Part shown: positions 57,901 to 64,000 of the stretch, piece after piece
Numbering within the stretch: the first letter of the stretch is position 1
Layout of the letters: every line of letters starts with the position of its first letter
From: Porites lobata
Lineage: Eukaryota; Cnidaria; Anthozoa; Scleractinia; Poritidae
Assembly: GCA_942486035.1 (NCBI GenBank)
Contig: CALNXK010000371.1
Span: 50,001 to 114,000, forward strand
DNA length: 64,000 nucleotides
Direction: 5' to 3'
Made by a program: the position numbers and the translations under genes
Notes under the pieces: model-generated
Database searches by the model: none
What the model was told of the DNA's origin: nothing
The model's input: the letters and a program-made list of their open reading frames with translations, nothing else

Positions 57901-60900
57901 ACGGAAAGGTAGAAAAAAGTGGTACGATTCCGCCGAAACCGCAGCGACGGAAACACTGGTAAACGTAATGTATCCGCTAACGGAAACATGTGATTACCGC
58001 CATGTTTCCGCAACGGTTTTACGTGTTTACGTTAAGTTTCCATTTATTGGTCAAAATTTGACAGGTGAGTTCATGCGGAAAATGTATGCAGCATCTTGAA
58101 ACTTGTTTACCTAGAACAGCTGAAGCTGACAGAGTTTTGTGTCGACTTGTTATGTTTTCTGAACTGTCTTTTTCCACTAAATGTACAAAATGAAATTCAG
58201 CTGCTATCAAGAGTCTTCTGTTATTCATGGCTAGTTTGTTTATTGGGGTTTTGGTTGAGAACTACGTCACTTGTGAAAGTCGGAAATCTGATTTCGGAAT
58301 GGCATCGTTTTCGTTTTTCACCTTGCTTGACGCGTAAGAGGGTTGAGAAGTCTGAAGCGATTCTGGCCTTACTTGATACTAGTTTTCAGTGCATCTCGAG
58401 TGGTAATCACGTTTGATTGGTTGCGTTGCGAGGCAAATTGTCAGATGTTGTTAGGTTGGGGATGATAGCGTTCTGTCGGAGAAAAGGCGCGTTACAGAAT
58501 GTAAACAAGCTTAAACATGTTGACCGTAAGCAAGAGCGGTCGCTGTTATGTCCCAGGAAAACCTTTATCCTCTGACCTAAGACATATCATCGATAAAATC
58601 ATTGACGGAGGAGGTAACCTCCTAACAATGATATTTCCCGGTCGATTTGTAAATTTAGTGAGCGTCGAACATGCGTGCGTGTTAGCTCGTGATCCTCTGC
58701 TCCCGTCTCAGCCATGTATTCTACTCTGTGAATACCAGTATCTACGGCTGGCGAAGCGAATCAAAGACTCTTATTCTGATGCTCTTAGCTCCTTTGTCTA
58801 ACAAACCGTTCGTCTGCAAGCTGAAATACTTTCTCGACAAATCTACCGCGTCGACAGTTTCATCTTCCTTTACTGTAAGTCGCAATAAATTCATCCTTCA
58901 GAGATGGCGCACCTCGTTCACAATGCGGTCTACGAAACTTGCTGTATTCCAGGCTCATAAGCTCTTCTTCGACAATATATACTGGAGTTATTCTTTTTGT
59001 AGAATAGTAGGAGTATTCTATCTTGATTTCAATCGCCATGACACACAGATCGATAAGACAACGCGCCGTTTCCCAGACAGAACTATATCATCCCTGCCTA
59101 GCAACGCAACGAAATCAGTCCACCGTGATAACGAATGCGATAACTGACGTCATTAAACGCTCAACCTGAATCCGCAGTAGTTTATGCACGTTTGTAAGAT
59201 TTGAGACAATGATCTGACCGAGTATCAGGTTTCATCATAAGCTTATAGAACTTTAAAAAGCCTTTAGACATTTTCTCACCGCAAATAGAAAGAAAACGTT
59301 GGAATATTTAGTTATAATTGTGGCTGTAAAAGAAAGATTTGAGCGATTTTCACTTAGACTTGTCTTCCGGAATGAAAATTGTTGTCTTGGTACATGTATA
59401 TGTTTCACCGAATTATTTTCCTTTTATTGTTTGTTAGTAGTCTCTTTTACAATTTTAATCGTTGTGCCGTTTGTTTTCAGCCGCCCATGAACATTGCTTG
59501 CAGGAGTAGTCAAAATGCCGCGCGTATCTGACCTGAGATCAGGCCCAATTTTAGCGGTTCTCATACATTCTCTACCTTCTACGCCAACAGAAATAACCTT
59601 CGAGATCTCCCTTAATCTCGCAAGAAGTTAAATGTGATTGTGCTGACTGTTTTATTTTTAACTGAAAATATTAACAGAAAAAAGCTATTTTTTAAAACAG
59701 CCAGTGCGCATTTTTCCCACGCATGAAAAATTTGCATACTAGAAAAACAAGCAACGGAAGTAATTTTGGTTGGGTCATTCGGCAAATGTCAATCAATAAA
59801 AAAAGTGTGCTGCAGACGTTTCGTAGAAAGTTTGTATCAGGCTCTCTTTTCGTTTCGCCTTTCCCGCCGGAATGTAATTTTCAAAGCGAAACGAAAATAG
59901 AGCCTGATCTCAGGTTACGCGTAACAAGAAACGCTTTTGAAGATTACACATCGTTATAAAAACATTAAATAAAAAATAAATAAATTCTTTATTATGTTGA
60001 AGCGTATAACTCTATTAATCTAAATTTAAACAGTCGACTTTGGCGCTTGTCAAAAGTGAGAACCGGCTACCCGTAAAGGTGATTTTGGAAATTTTTTTAA
60101 CGGTTTCGCTAAAAGCCCACGCGTGCTTCGATCGTCCTGAATATTGAATGAGTGCAATTTGTATTGCAAAATTGTGAAATACGCATTCTGTCCAAGGTCT
60201 GTATGATAAAAACAGCGCTTCCTGGTACTGTTTCACCTCAGATGTGATGTATAAAAAGTATAAAAGGTTTGTTTACACGTCCCCAGACTTTTTCGCAAGA
60301 TTTTGTTAAGTAAACTTATCGAACGCAAAAAATTCAGCCTGATTTGTTTTCCAAGAATTTGTTTTCCAGGCCTAACCTACAGTGATCAAGAGCCATTATG
60401 GCTATGCTATTTTTTGTGTGTACATATAAGGCTATCAACTCGATGTAAGATTAAGCTCACTCTTAGCTTGGACTGTTTGCTAATTATTTTTCTCTAAAAT
60501 CACTTAGCCTTTCCCTCAAAAGTCACATCAATGTGCTCTAAAGTTAACTGATTTGTGGAAAGTGTGGTCTATTGCTTAATTAAATTATAAATTCGAGTTA
60601 ATAGGAGCTTTGCTTTTAGCCTTAGCTAAATCTATATATTACCTAACTTTAGTTAGTGCTTTCGCTCCACATTGCGGTCACACGACACAGGTAACAACGG
60701 TTAGTTTTAATTAGCCTATGTAAATTTTTTGTTTGTTGTTTTTGGTTCGCTTCACGCTGGGTTTTTATTTTGCATATTTATATATGCTCATCTCGCACGT
60801 GCGAAAAGAAGTGTCACATTCTGATTGGTTGGTTGTTTGTAAACTTAAGACTAACCCACGAACCCTGCTTGGGTATAACTATAGTTAGTCTGTATTGTTT

Positions 60901-62375
60901 TGAGTCACCGAGGCGTAAATTTCTAACTATAGTTAGAGCGAACAGAGAAGCGGTCACATTACCAAAATAGCTAACTATAGTTACCCCCATCTTAACTATA
61001 GTTAGTAGCCCAGATGTGACCGCAGCCAATGAAAGTTCAAACTGTGAGGTTTTGACAAGGTTTTTGAGAAACGTTTTGTGGCGTCCTCAAGGGAGTTTGC
61101 TTTGTATTTTTTGGTTTCTTTGTTCAGTTGTTTTGACCATTTTATCGGCGTGTTTTGTTATTTAGTAGGTCGGTCCATACTTTCATGGTGTTCATGGACA
61201 GCGACGAAGAGCTTTTTCTGACACAAAATTGTTTTCCCAAGAAGTATTGGAACATAATTATTTTAGCATAGGTTCTATTATCGGTCAGGTAGGAAATGAT
61301 CTCGAGTCTGATCCACAAAATTCTCTCCAGGAAGATTACAAGGCAATAGTATCCGAGGGAAACATCAAGGAAGGACAGACGTCAGATCCACGGAAAACTT
61401 CAGCAGACCGTAGAATGATTGCTATCGTTGACGATGAAGAATTTGATCGAAATTTGAAGAGAGGGAGACACCCCAAATACCGCAAAATACGCAATTAAAC
61501 ACATTGTGGGCAGTCCTTGTGTACTCTGCCGAGAAGGGCGTAAAGAGAAGGATGTAAAAAATTCAACGCTTAATAAGAGAGCTTTTATCTGTATTTCAAC
61601 GTGGGCATTGCGTGGAAAATATTTTTTTGGCCTGCAATTGTGCCGGTCATGACTCGTATAATTAGAAAAACGAAGAGCTCTAATTTCAAATGAAGAGAAT
61701 AAGTGAACTGTTCAATTCTTCAGGCGAAACCTGCTGCATAAAACTCTTGCATAAAACATTTGATTGGAAATGTAAACGGATTACGAGATCAAAATTCTGT
61801 GAAAGCCAAAAACCACAGGAGATCGATCTACACGAAACAGACCAGCTTCACGACTAAGACGAAAGGACATGTGTTAGAATCCTCCAAAGTATTATATACT
61901 CGTTATGAAAAAGAGTACTAACAACCGACTCTTCAGCTAGATATTCTAGTTAGAGCCGTGCTATAAAGACCCATAAAGGCTGAGAATAACCGCGTACGTG
62001 CTTTGCAAGAGTCTTGTTGGTCCGTCAACACTTTTTCAACTGTCAGAGAAAAAAACAATAATAATTAATTTATGCAAATGTTTACCGGTACACGATTAAC
62101 GTGGGCGATCCACAGACGTCTCTCTCCCCAATTTTTTTATTTGAGCGGAGGGGGGCGTTTGTATACAGGTTAAGAACATGAACAAAAGATTCCATCCAAG
62201 GGAGAGGTCATACTTTTGTGTTCATTTTGCTTCGTTACACTCATTCTCAGTATTATTTACACCTTTATAAATTAAAAAGATTGACAAGGAAAACACCACT
62301 TTGTTGAAACTGAGGAAACAGCTGGCTGCAGACAAAGCGAAGTGTATTTCAGGAAATGGCGACTCAGACGACAAG
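33932..62375 (+). CDS. Gene B: TTC4-like protein with three tandem TPR modules (13 exons, 3' end beyond those found)
   Basis: Exons: 33932-34025, 36181-36342, 37123-37200, 41286-41353, 44319-44460, 44611-44775, 47805-47882, 47961-48028, 48505-48646, 48805-48966, 49561-49638, 49716-49783, 62280-62375. The phases join throughout. Exon 1 starts at an ATG in good context (ATTCATGG) and encodes MAHGGSKGANESDVTSPDVG, a polar leader. Each following module resembles the TPR domain of TTC4: GN in helix A, YTEGIxxxCxDxDLxAKLY, NRA, LKAIIRGA, WCDKGLA, IDKxNxxLLE. TTC4 is a co-chaperone binding EEVD tails of HSP90/HSP70 through a carboxylate clamp. Vertebrate TTC4 has one such domain; three in a row is unusual. 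The last exon (IDKENTTLLKLRKQLAADKA) replaces the spacer seen in modules 1-2 and should lead to the C-terminal part, which I could not find before the window end. Confidence 0.85.
35592..35682. repeat. Foldback hairpin, 39-bp arms, 13-bp loop
   Basis: 35592-35630 and 35644-35682 are inverted repeats with about five mismatches. They share AAGAATTATGGA and GGAGGGTGTTA. It lies in intron 1 of gene B. Flanking AATTC/AATAATT words suggest it may be one end of a larger element reaching to about 36140. Confidence 0.75.
36181..44460 (+). CDS. Gene B, TPR module 1 (exons 2-5)
   Basis: Exon lengths 162, 78, 68 and 142 bp (150 codons), entering and leaving in phase 1. It reads AIAEVYFNEGNEAYRKKDYS, KLYSNRAVAHLNLG, PLFIKAITTGAKASAKLGLF, WSDEGLA, IDKENQDLLEIKSLSVVERE. 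Clamp-type Asn residues (EGN, SNRA) and the Lys of IKA are present, but the Arg seen in the other modules (KAIIRGA) is Thr here (KAITTGA). The module is the most diverged of the three. Its introns hold a foldback element, tRNA-like SINE pieces and several MITEs. Confidence 0.85.
36368..36545 (+). mobile_element. tRNA-derived SINE fragment (Leu/Ser-like)
   Basis: GGCAGAGCAGCCGAGTGGTC resembles the 5' half and A-box of class II (Leu/Ser) tRNAs. The B-box region (GTATCGAATTTG) is degenerate. A GCTGGATTTTTTTTCCCG-type tail follows. In intron 2 of gene B, sense orientation. Confidence 0.5.
37363..37683. repeat. Dispersed repeat family (CATGGGTAAGAAAA), copy 1
   Basis: Shares with 41880-42025 and 50283-50560 the order CATGGGTAA(G/C)AAAATTTGG, CTACCCATCC(G/A)A, AATTTTGGTAATCACGTGACC (variants) and CCGTCCGTCC. 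With the 50283 copy it also shares the distal words ACAGG(A/G)TATCTGCTGA and GGCAGGCTCAA. Old interspersed element of unknown class. Confidence 0.7.
37744..37772. repeat. (CCCCTT)n microsatellite
   Basis: Five consecutive hexamer-like CCCTTC/CCCCTT units, followed by GCCTGCCACGCAGGC, a short palindrome. Confidence 0.85.
40119..40189 (-). pseudogene. tRNA-like unit (SINE head)
   Basis: The minus strand has an A-box TGGTCTAGTGG and a B-box GGTTCGAATCC, both matching RNA polymerase III consensus, and a paired T arm (GTGGG/CCTAC). The acceptor ends TCCTCAG and TCTCTCT do not pair, and the anticodon region is irregular. It is a tRNA-derived repeat, not a functional tRNA gene. In an intron of gene B, antisense. 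Confidence 0.65.
40275..40358. repeat. 26-bp minisatellite, three copies plus a partial
   Basis: Units 40275-40300, 40301-40326 and 40327-40352 read CTTAACCCTAATCAGTAAAG plus GCAGGG or a variant. Each contains the telomere-like word AACCCTAA. Confidence 0.9.
40901..41058. mobile_element. Short MITE, about 158 bp
   Basis: The left end GGGCCCCGAATGTTCAAACG plus TGGGATAGCGCTATCCACC and the inverted right end CTGGTCCCAGTTTTTCAAAA plus GGTGGATAACACTATCCAC are imperfect inverted repeats. Internal copies of GGATTATCCAC occur. Confidence 0.6.
41880..42025. repeat. Dispersed repeat family (CATGGGTAAGAAAA), copy 2
   Basis: GCGGAGCACCATGGGTAAGA, then CTACCCATCCGAGAAA and CACGTGACCGTACG. Preceded by GCGCGCGAAGCGCACGAAGC. 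See 37363 and 50283 for sister copies. Confidence 0.75.
42636..43033. mobile_element. 398-bp MITE, copy 2
   Basis: The same terminal repeats (CAGGGGCACCCAACG) and interior as 30212-30609. The 6-bp target duplication here is AATATT at 42630-42635 and 43034-43039. The two copies have the same length and differ by scattered substitutions. It lies in the U12-type intron of module 1 of gene B. Confidence 0.9.
43091..43778. repeat. Pair of 90-bp direct repeats
   Basis: 43091-43180 and 43691-43778 share CCCCTCCCACCCCAAA, AAAGTTGAATTTGGAGC and AAAATGAGTGCTTTTTT, then CAACATTGCT. The spacing is 600 bp. Both lie in the U12-type intron of module 1. Confidence 0.8.
44611..48646 (+). CDS. Gene B, TPR module 2 (exons 6-9)
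   Basis: Exon lengths 165, 78, 68 and 142 bp, phase 1 to phase 1. It reads DTRKNDGNDAFLNHDFVKAI, NLYTEGIEVKCEDEDLNAKL, YNNRASAHYHLG, SYLKAIIRGANTCFKLKQFE, WCDKGLT, IDKDNQDLLEIKTCSVIERG. The clamp-type residues (GN, NNRA, K and R of LKAIIRGA) are intact. The intron between exons 6 and 7 carries a 2.5 kb insertion absent from module 3. Confidence 0.87.
45325..47795. mobile_element. 2.5 kb insertion with inverted ends in the module-2 intron
   Basis: The left end AAAGATGATTTTTCAATATT plus AGTGACACAGGCGGCC is matched, inverted, by the right end (reverse AAAGATGACTTTTCAATC plus AGTCACACAGGTAGCC). Inner segments also match inverted: 45610-45690 and 47671-47740 share TTGCCTNATTTCATACC and TGGCACTACYGGATTT. 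The corresponding intron of module 3 lacks this block. A tRNA-like A-box TGGTTTAGTGG lies at 45580. No transposase ORF was seen. Confidence 0.55.
48029..48504 (+). other. U12-type intron of module 2
   Basis: The donor is GTATCCTTTC. The acceptor region ...ACACCCTTAACTCTTGTAAG contains the perfect U12 branch-site core CCTTAAC at 48489-48495, with the branch A ten bases before the end of the intron. Length 476 bp. Confidence 0.85.
48805..62375 (+). CDS. Gene B, TPR module 3 (exons 10-13)
   Basis: Exon lengths 162, 78, 68 and 96 bp. Exons 10-12 are very close to those of module 2, sharing long identical stretches in DNA. They read IAETHKNAGNDALLSHDFVK, AVNLYTEGIKVKCKDEDLNA, YNNRASAHYHLG, SYLKAIIRGANTCLKLKRIE, WCDKGLA. 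Exon 13 lies 12.5 kb away, starts with the same IDKEN motif and then diverges, as expected for the end of the TPR region. Exon 13 rests on motif, phase and splice sites only. Confidence 0.8.
49936..50036. repeat. Short inverted-repeat element
   Basis: ACAAGTCGAGCTC at 49936-49948 and GAGCTCGACTTGT at 50024-50036 are perfect 13-bp inverted repeats about 75 bp apart. Confidence 0.55.
50283..50560. repeat. Dispersed repeat family (CATGGGTAAGAAAA), copy 3
   Basis: Begins TAGCGGAGCTCTCGCG and continues with GGAGCACCATGGGTAAGA, CTACCCATCCGAGAAA, CACGTGACCGTACACG and three CCGTCCGT units. The distal part matches 37530-37683. Confidence 0.75.
50783..50985. repeat. TTTCCG/CGGAAA motif array 1
   Basis: Eleven copies (seven TTTCCG, four CGGAAA) in about 205 bp, usually extended to GTTTCCGYNACG-like words but without a fixed period or single orientation. 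In the 12.5 kb intron of gene B. Confidence 0.75.
51000..53475. other. Intronic sequence, no supported gene
   Basis: Some mid-length open frames (51423-51881 minus, 51254-51499 minus) have no recognisable domain. A short dyad GAGTCCTGGGACTC lies at about 51955. It is probably a mixture of old repeats. Confidence 0.45.
53478..54520. mobile_element. TA-flanked TIR element, 1,043 bp
   Basis: The left end GCCTGCGTAGCAAGCGTTTC and inverted right end GCCTGCGTTGCAAGCGTTTC differ at one base; TA lies on both sides. A second inverted pair inside (CGCTTGCCCGCAAACC and GGTTTGCGGGCAAGCG) is at about 53578 and 54410. No transposase ORF. Confidence 0.75.
54523..56321. other. Intronic sequence, no supported gene
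   Basis: AT-rich and without recognisable exons. A partial relative of the 56322 MITE (CAGGGTTGTCAGAAAGTTTT) begins at about 55962. Confidence 0.5.
56322..56499. mobile_element. hAT-like MITE, 178 bp
   Basis: The ends CAGGGTTGTCACTAAG and inverted CAGGGTTGTCATTAAG match apart from one base. It contains the dyad GGCCGGGGATTTTCCCCGGC-type at about 56458-56478. No exact target duplication recognised. Confidence 0.7.
57742..58045. repeat. TTTCCG/CGGAAA motif array 2
   Basis: Eleven copies (five TTTCCG, six CGGAAA) within about 270 bp, often as GTTTCCGNAA or its inverse, interspersed with TTACGTGT-like words. It resembles array 1 in content but does not align with it over any long stretch. Confidence 0.75.
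58517..58801 (+). pseudogene. Paired-like helix-turn-helix fragment
   Basis: The ATG at 58517 opens SKSGRCYVPGKPLSSDLRHI, then IDKIIDGGGNLLTMIFPGRF. The arrangement G-R-x-x-x-G-K/R-P-L-S-S-D-L-R, a helix, and a G-G-turn resembles the first half of paired (PAI-type) DNA-binding domains, as found in Pax proteins and in many transposase-linked cnidarian proteins. The second HTH is not recognisable after about 58660. Either a truncated mobile-element gene or a first exon; sense orientation within the gene B intron. Confidence 0.4.
59836..59908. repeat. Foldback hairpin, 26-27 bp arms
   Basis: ATCAGGCTCTCTTTTCGTTT at 59836 and its inverse at 59883-59908 pair over 26 positions, with one mismatch and one extra base and a 20-bp loop. 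A related CCTGAGATCAGGCCC word stands at about 59532. Confidence 0.8.
60669..61032. mobile_element. MITE-like element with AACTATAGTT palindromes
   Basis: The right end (inverted CATTGGCTGCGGTCACATCT) resembles the left ATTGCGGTCACACGACACAG, and also a copy at 41813 (AATGGCTGCGGTCACATCTA). The right half carries four exact copies of the palindrome AACTATAGTT, at 60877, 60925, 60973 and 60994. Confidence 0.6.
61194..61498 (+). pseudogene. Unrecognised ORF with an apparent frameshift
   Basis: An ATG at 61194 encodes MDSDEELFLTQN. A one-base shift near 61230 joins it to an open frame LFSQEVLEHNYFSIGSIIGQ, DPRKTSADRRMIAIVDDEEF, and a basic end RNLKRGRHPKYRKIRN before the TAA. It is acidic then basic, without membrane or zinc signatures. 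It could be a first exon of a coral-specific or element-encoded nuclear protein. Family not recognised. Confidence 0.35.
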
Positions 62376-62437
62376 GTATTTTGTTTAGTTGTTGCTATAT
62401 ATAAGAAGCATTTTGCCTTGATACGGCGATCGAAATA

Positions 62438-62951
62438 CAGTGGAACCTATATTCAGGGGACATCTTCGGGACCAAGGCAAGTGTCCCCTGAATGGAGGTT
62501 GGGCTGGGGTTTGATAATAATTAACCAAAAAAAATAAAATACTGCTCGGAATCTGCTACATTCATTATTTCAAGGAGCTTAATAATGTTTAAAAAATATG
62601 ATTAACTCATCTGTGCGACGTTTGGTGTTGAATTCCCACAAGTACAGTACATCGATTTAATGTAGATAGTTCAAGTTTGGAAAGCTGGCACCATTGTAAC
62701 TAGTGTATGCTTAAACTTAGCAACGATTTTAGTGGTCGGTCACTTTATGAGTGCTAAGGTGTCCCCTGAACGAAGGTTAAACCTGGGTTTCAGGACCCAG
62801 AAAAAGTGTCCCTTTGCCCTGAATAGAGGTGTCCCTTCAATACAGGTAACAAATACAAGGATTATGTGAACATTTTTCCGGGACCAAATTTTGTGTCCCC
62901 TCAATGGCTGTGTCCCTTGAATTGAGGTGTCCCAAAGGAGGGGTTCCAATG
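62438..62951. mobile_element. TA-flanked MITE, 514 bp
   Basis: The left end CAGTGGAACC and inverted right end CATTGGAACC are flanked by TA at 62436-62437 and 62952-62953. The subterminal phrase GTGTCCCCTGAA and relatives recur at least six times. Tc1/mariner-type ends. It starts 63 bp after the last gene B exon found. Confidence 0.75.
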
Positions 62952-62953
62952 TA

Positions 62954-63888
62954 GTCTGTCATATTACAGAACATGTTGCCTCCCAATTCGTGGTTTATGG
63001 CGGTAGTTATTTTCTGAGAATATCTTTTTGTCTACGACAACGGTCACCTTGCGGGAAGAGGCAAGTGGCTGTTATGAGGAGGCAGGGATTATATGCCACT
63101 ATTTTTTCCGGGGGAGGGTAAACATTGGCAAAATAAAAACAAACATAACGTAATGTGGCTTTTTCATGCGTAACACCCTAGAAATATGTCAATAAAACTG
63201 AAACCAAATGTTGAGAATAGAAAACAATATCAAAATAATGTCAGTAAGGTAGAGTGAGTTAGTCAGTTTAAACTTGTGGTGATTGTACTGTTTTTAACAA
63301 TTAGTTTTTTCCTTTCTACAAATTATGTCTGACAGTTTTGAAATTTATGCATTTTGTAATCTTTTTTTTTTTACATTATCTTCGCTTCGTACTTGAAAGT
63401 TAATTGTGTTTTTTTGTAATCATGGGTTTGTTAATAAAATGGAACCTGTGTTAATTGGACGCCCACAGTGACCTCTCTAGATGTCGAGTTTTTCTTAATA
63501 ACACATGTTCGTTCTACAGAAAATTTGGAAGGAAAATTTTGGGACTTGCTGTCACTTGAGATCTCTTAGTACAGGGTCATCGTGCTGTATCCATTATTTG
63601 CGCTTTTAAAAACTGTCCTTGGCCTTTGCTATGCTTTTTAATATGCTCCTTTCTCTGGTTCCATATATTAGTTGCTTGCGTAATGACTGTCTTAACGATA
63701 CTACATGCCGCACTGTGTGGCACGACGACATTCTTTGGCAAGAACTCCCAGAATCCTTTAAGACTTAGTTTTTTTATCCTTTCCTGTGCAAATTAAAGTT
63801 TTTGTTATTGAAACCTAACTGAGATTATTTGATTTAAACAAGAAAGGAAACACGAAATGAAGTCTGGTGGTTGTAGCCAAAAGACATC
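62954..63888. other. No supported gene
   Basis: Mostly AT-rich. A fragment ATGGAACCTGTGTTAATTGG at about 63440 resembles the end of the 62438 MITE family. No further gene B exon was found here. Confidence 0.45.
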
Positions 63889-64000
63889 CAGGCGCGTAGC
63901 TGGGGTTTGATAAGGGGTGTTCGTACTGATACGAATATTTATTAACAGCGGGAAATACTGCTAGCGCCAAAGGCGCGAGCCTCTGAGGGTTTCTTGGGGC
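63889..64000. mobile_element. Left end of a hAT-like element, cut by the window edge
   Basis: CAGGCGCGTAGCTGGGGTTT resembles the CAG..CGTAGC ends of the 5491 element. It is followed by GGCGCGAGCCTCTGAGGG, a typical subterminal GC-rich stretch. The other end lies outside. Confidence 0.45.

Larger units (their letters stand above)
49784..62279 (+). other. U12-type intron of module 3 (12.5 kb)
   Basis: The donor GTATCCTTTC is identical to that of module 2 and the following ~20 bases are alike. The acceptor ...ACACCTTTATAAATTAAAAAG has a weakened branch-like CCTTTAT at 62262-62268. The intron is filled with repeats, a paired-like fragment and two TTTCCG arrays. No further TPR exon was seen in it. 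Confidence 0.65.

Noticed and set aside
49784..62279. A fourth TPR module hidden in the 12.5 kb intron
   Set aside because: I looked for the module landmarks (YTEG, NRA, LKAIIRGA, WCDKGL and the GTATCCTT donor) and found none between exons 12 and 13.
1..64000. CRISPR arrays, bacterial operons, plasmid or phage genes
   Set aside because: No regularly spaced identical repeats with unique spacers were seen, and the genes are interrupted by spliceosomal introns, so a prokaryotic origin is excluded.

Overview
The window looks like nuclear DNA from an anthozoan cnidarian, most probably a stony coral. The reasons are AT-rich sequence with small genes split by GT-AG introns, a TPR-CHAT gene of the type greatly expanded in corals, and a dense load of short inverted-repeat transposons, tRNA-derived SINE-like elements and non-LTR retroelement relics. 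The species cannot be fixed from sequence reading alone.

Layout. 1-2505 is the 3' part of a TPR-CHAT gene whose eight central repeats are almost identical in DNA. 2.7-11.9 kb is mostly mobile-element territory: a tRNA-like element with inverted ends, a hAT-like MITE, a 1.26 kb Mutator-like element with a 9-bp target duplication, and a LINE relic. 12.0-18.5 kb holds gene A (+ strand), with 16 recognisable exons coding for a coiled-coil/UBX-like protein. It includes four consecutive in-frame exons of 24-30 nt. 19.4-28.2 kb contains MITEs, a decaying C2H2 zinc-finger locus carrying a very recent 1.31 kb tandem duplication, and two further tandem duplications. 29.3-31.25 kb is a nested structure: a 106-codon minus-strand ORF is split by a terminal-inverted-repeat element with a 10-bp target duplication. 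That element carries RecQ-helicase-like and Penelope-like reverse-transcriptase fragments and is itself invaded by a 398-bp MITE. A sister copy of this MITE lies at 42.6 kb.

33.9-62.4 kb is gene B (+ strand), the main gene of the window. It has 13 exons in three consecutive, phase-symmetrical modules of about 150 codons, each equivalent to the TPR domain of the HSP90/HSP70 co-chaperone TTC4. In all three modules the third exon is followed by a GTATCCTT donor, the U12-type (minor spliceosome) 5' splice signal, so the minor intron has been multiplied together with the coding module. Modules 2 and 3 also share intron sequence, which marks a recent intragenic duplication. The long introns of gene B hold most of the remaining repeats. 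These include two arrays of TTTCCG/CGGAAA motifs, a paired-like HTH fragment, foldback elements and tRNA-like pieces.

The genes do not form a pathway; they are independent eukaryotic loci. Stretches without a supported gene are listed as such. Exon boundaries were read by eye from splice signals, reading phase and similarity between modules, without transcript evidence.
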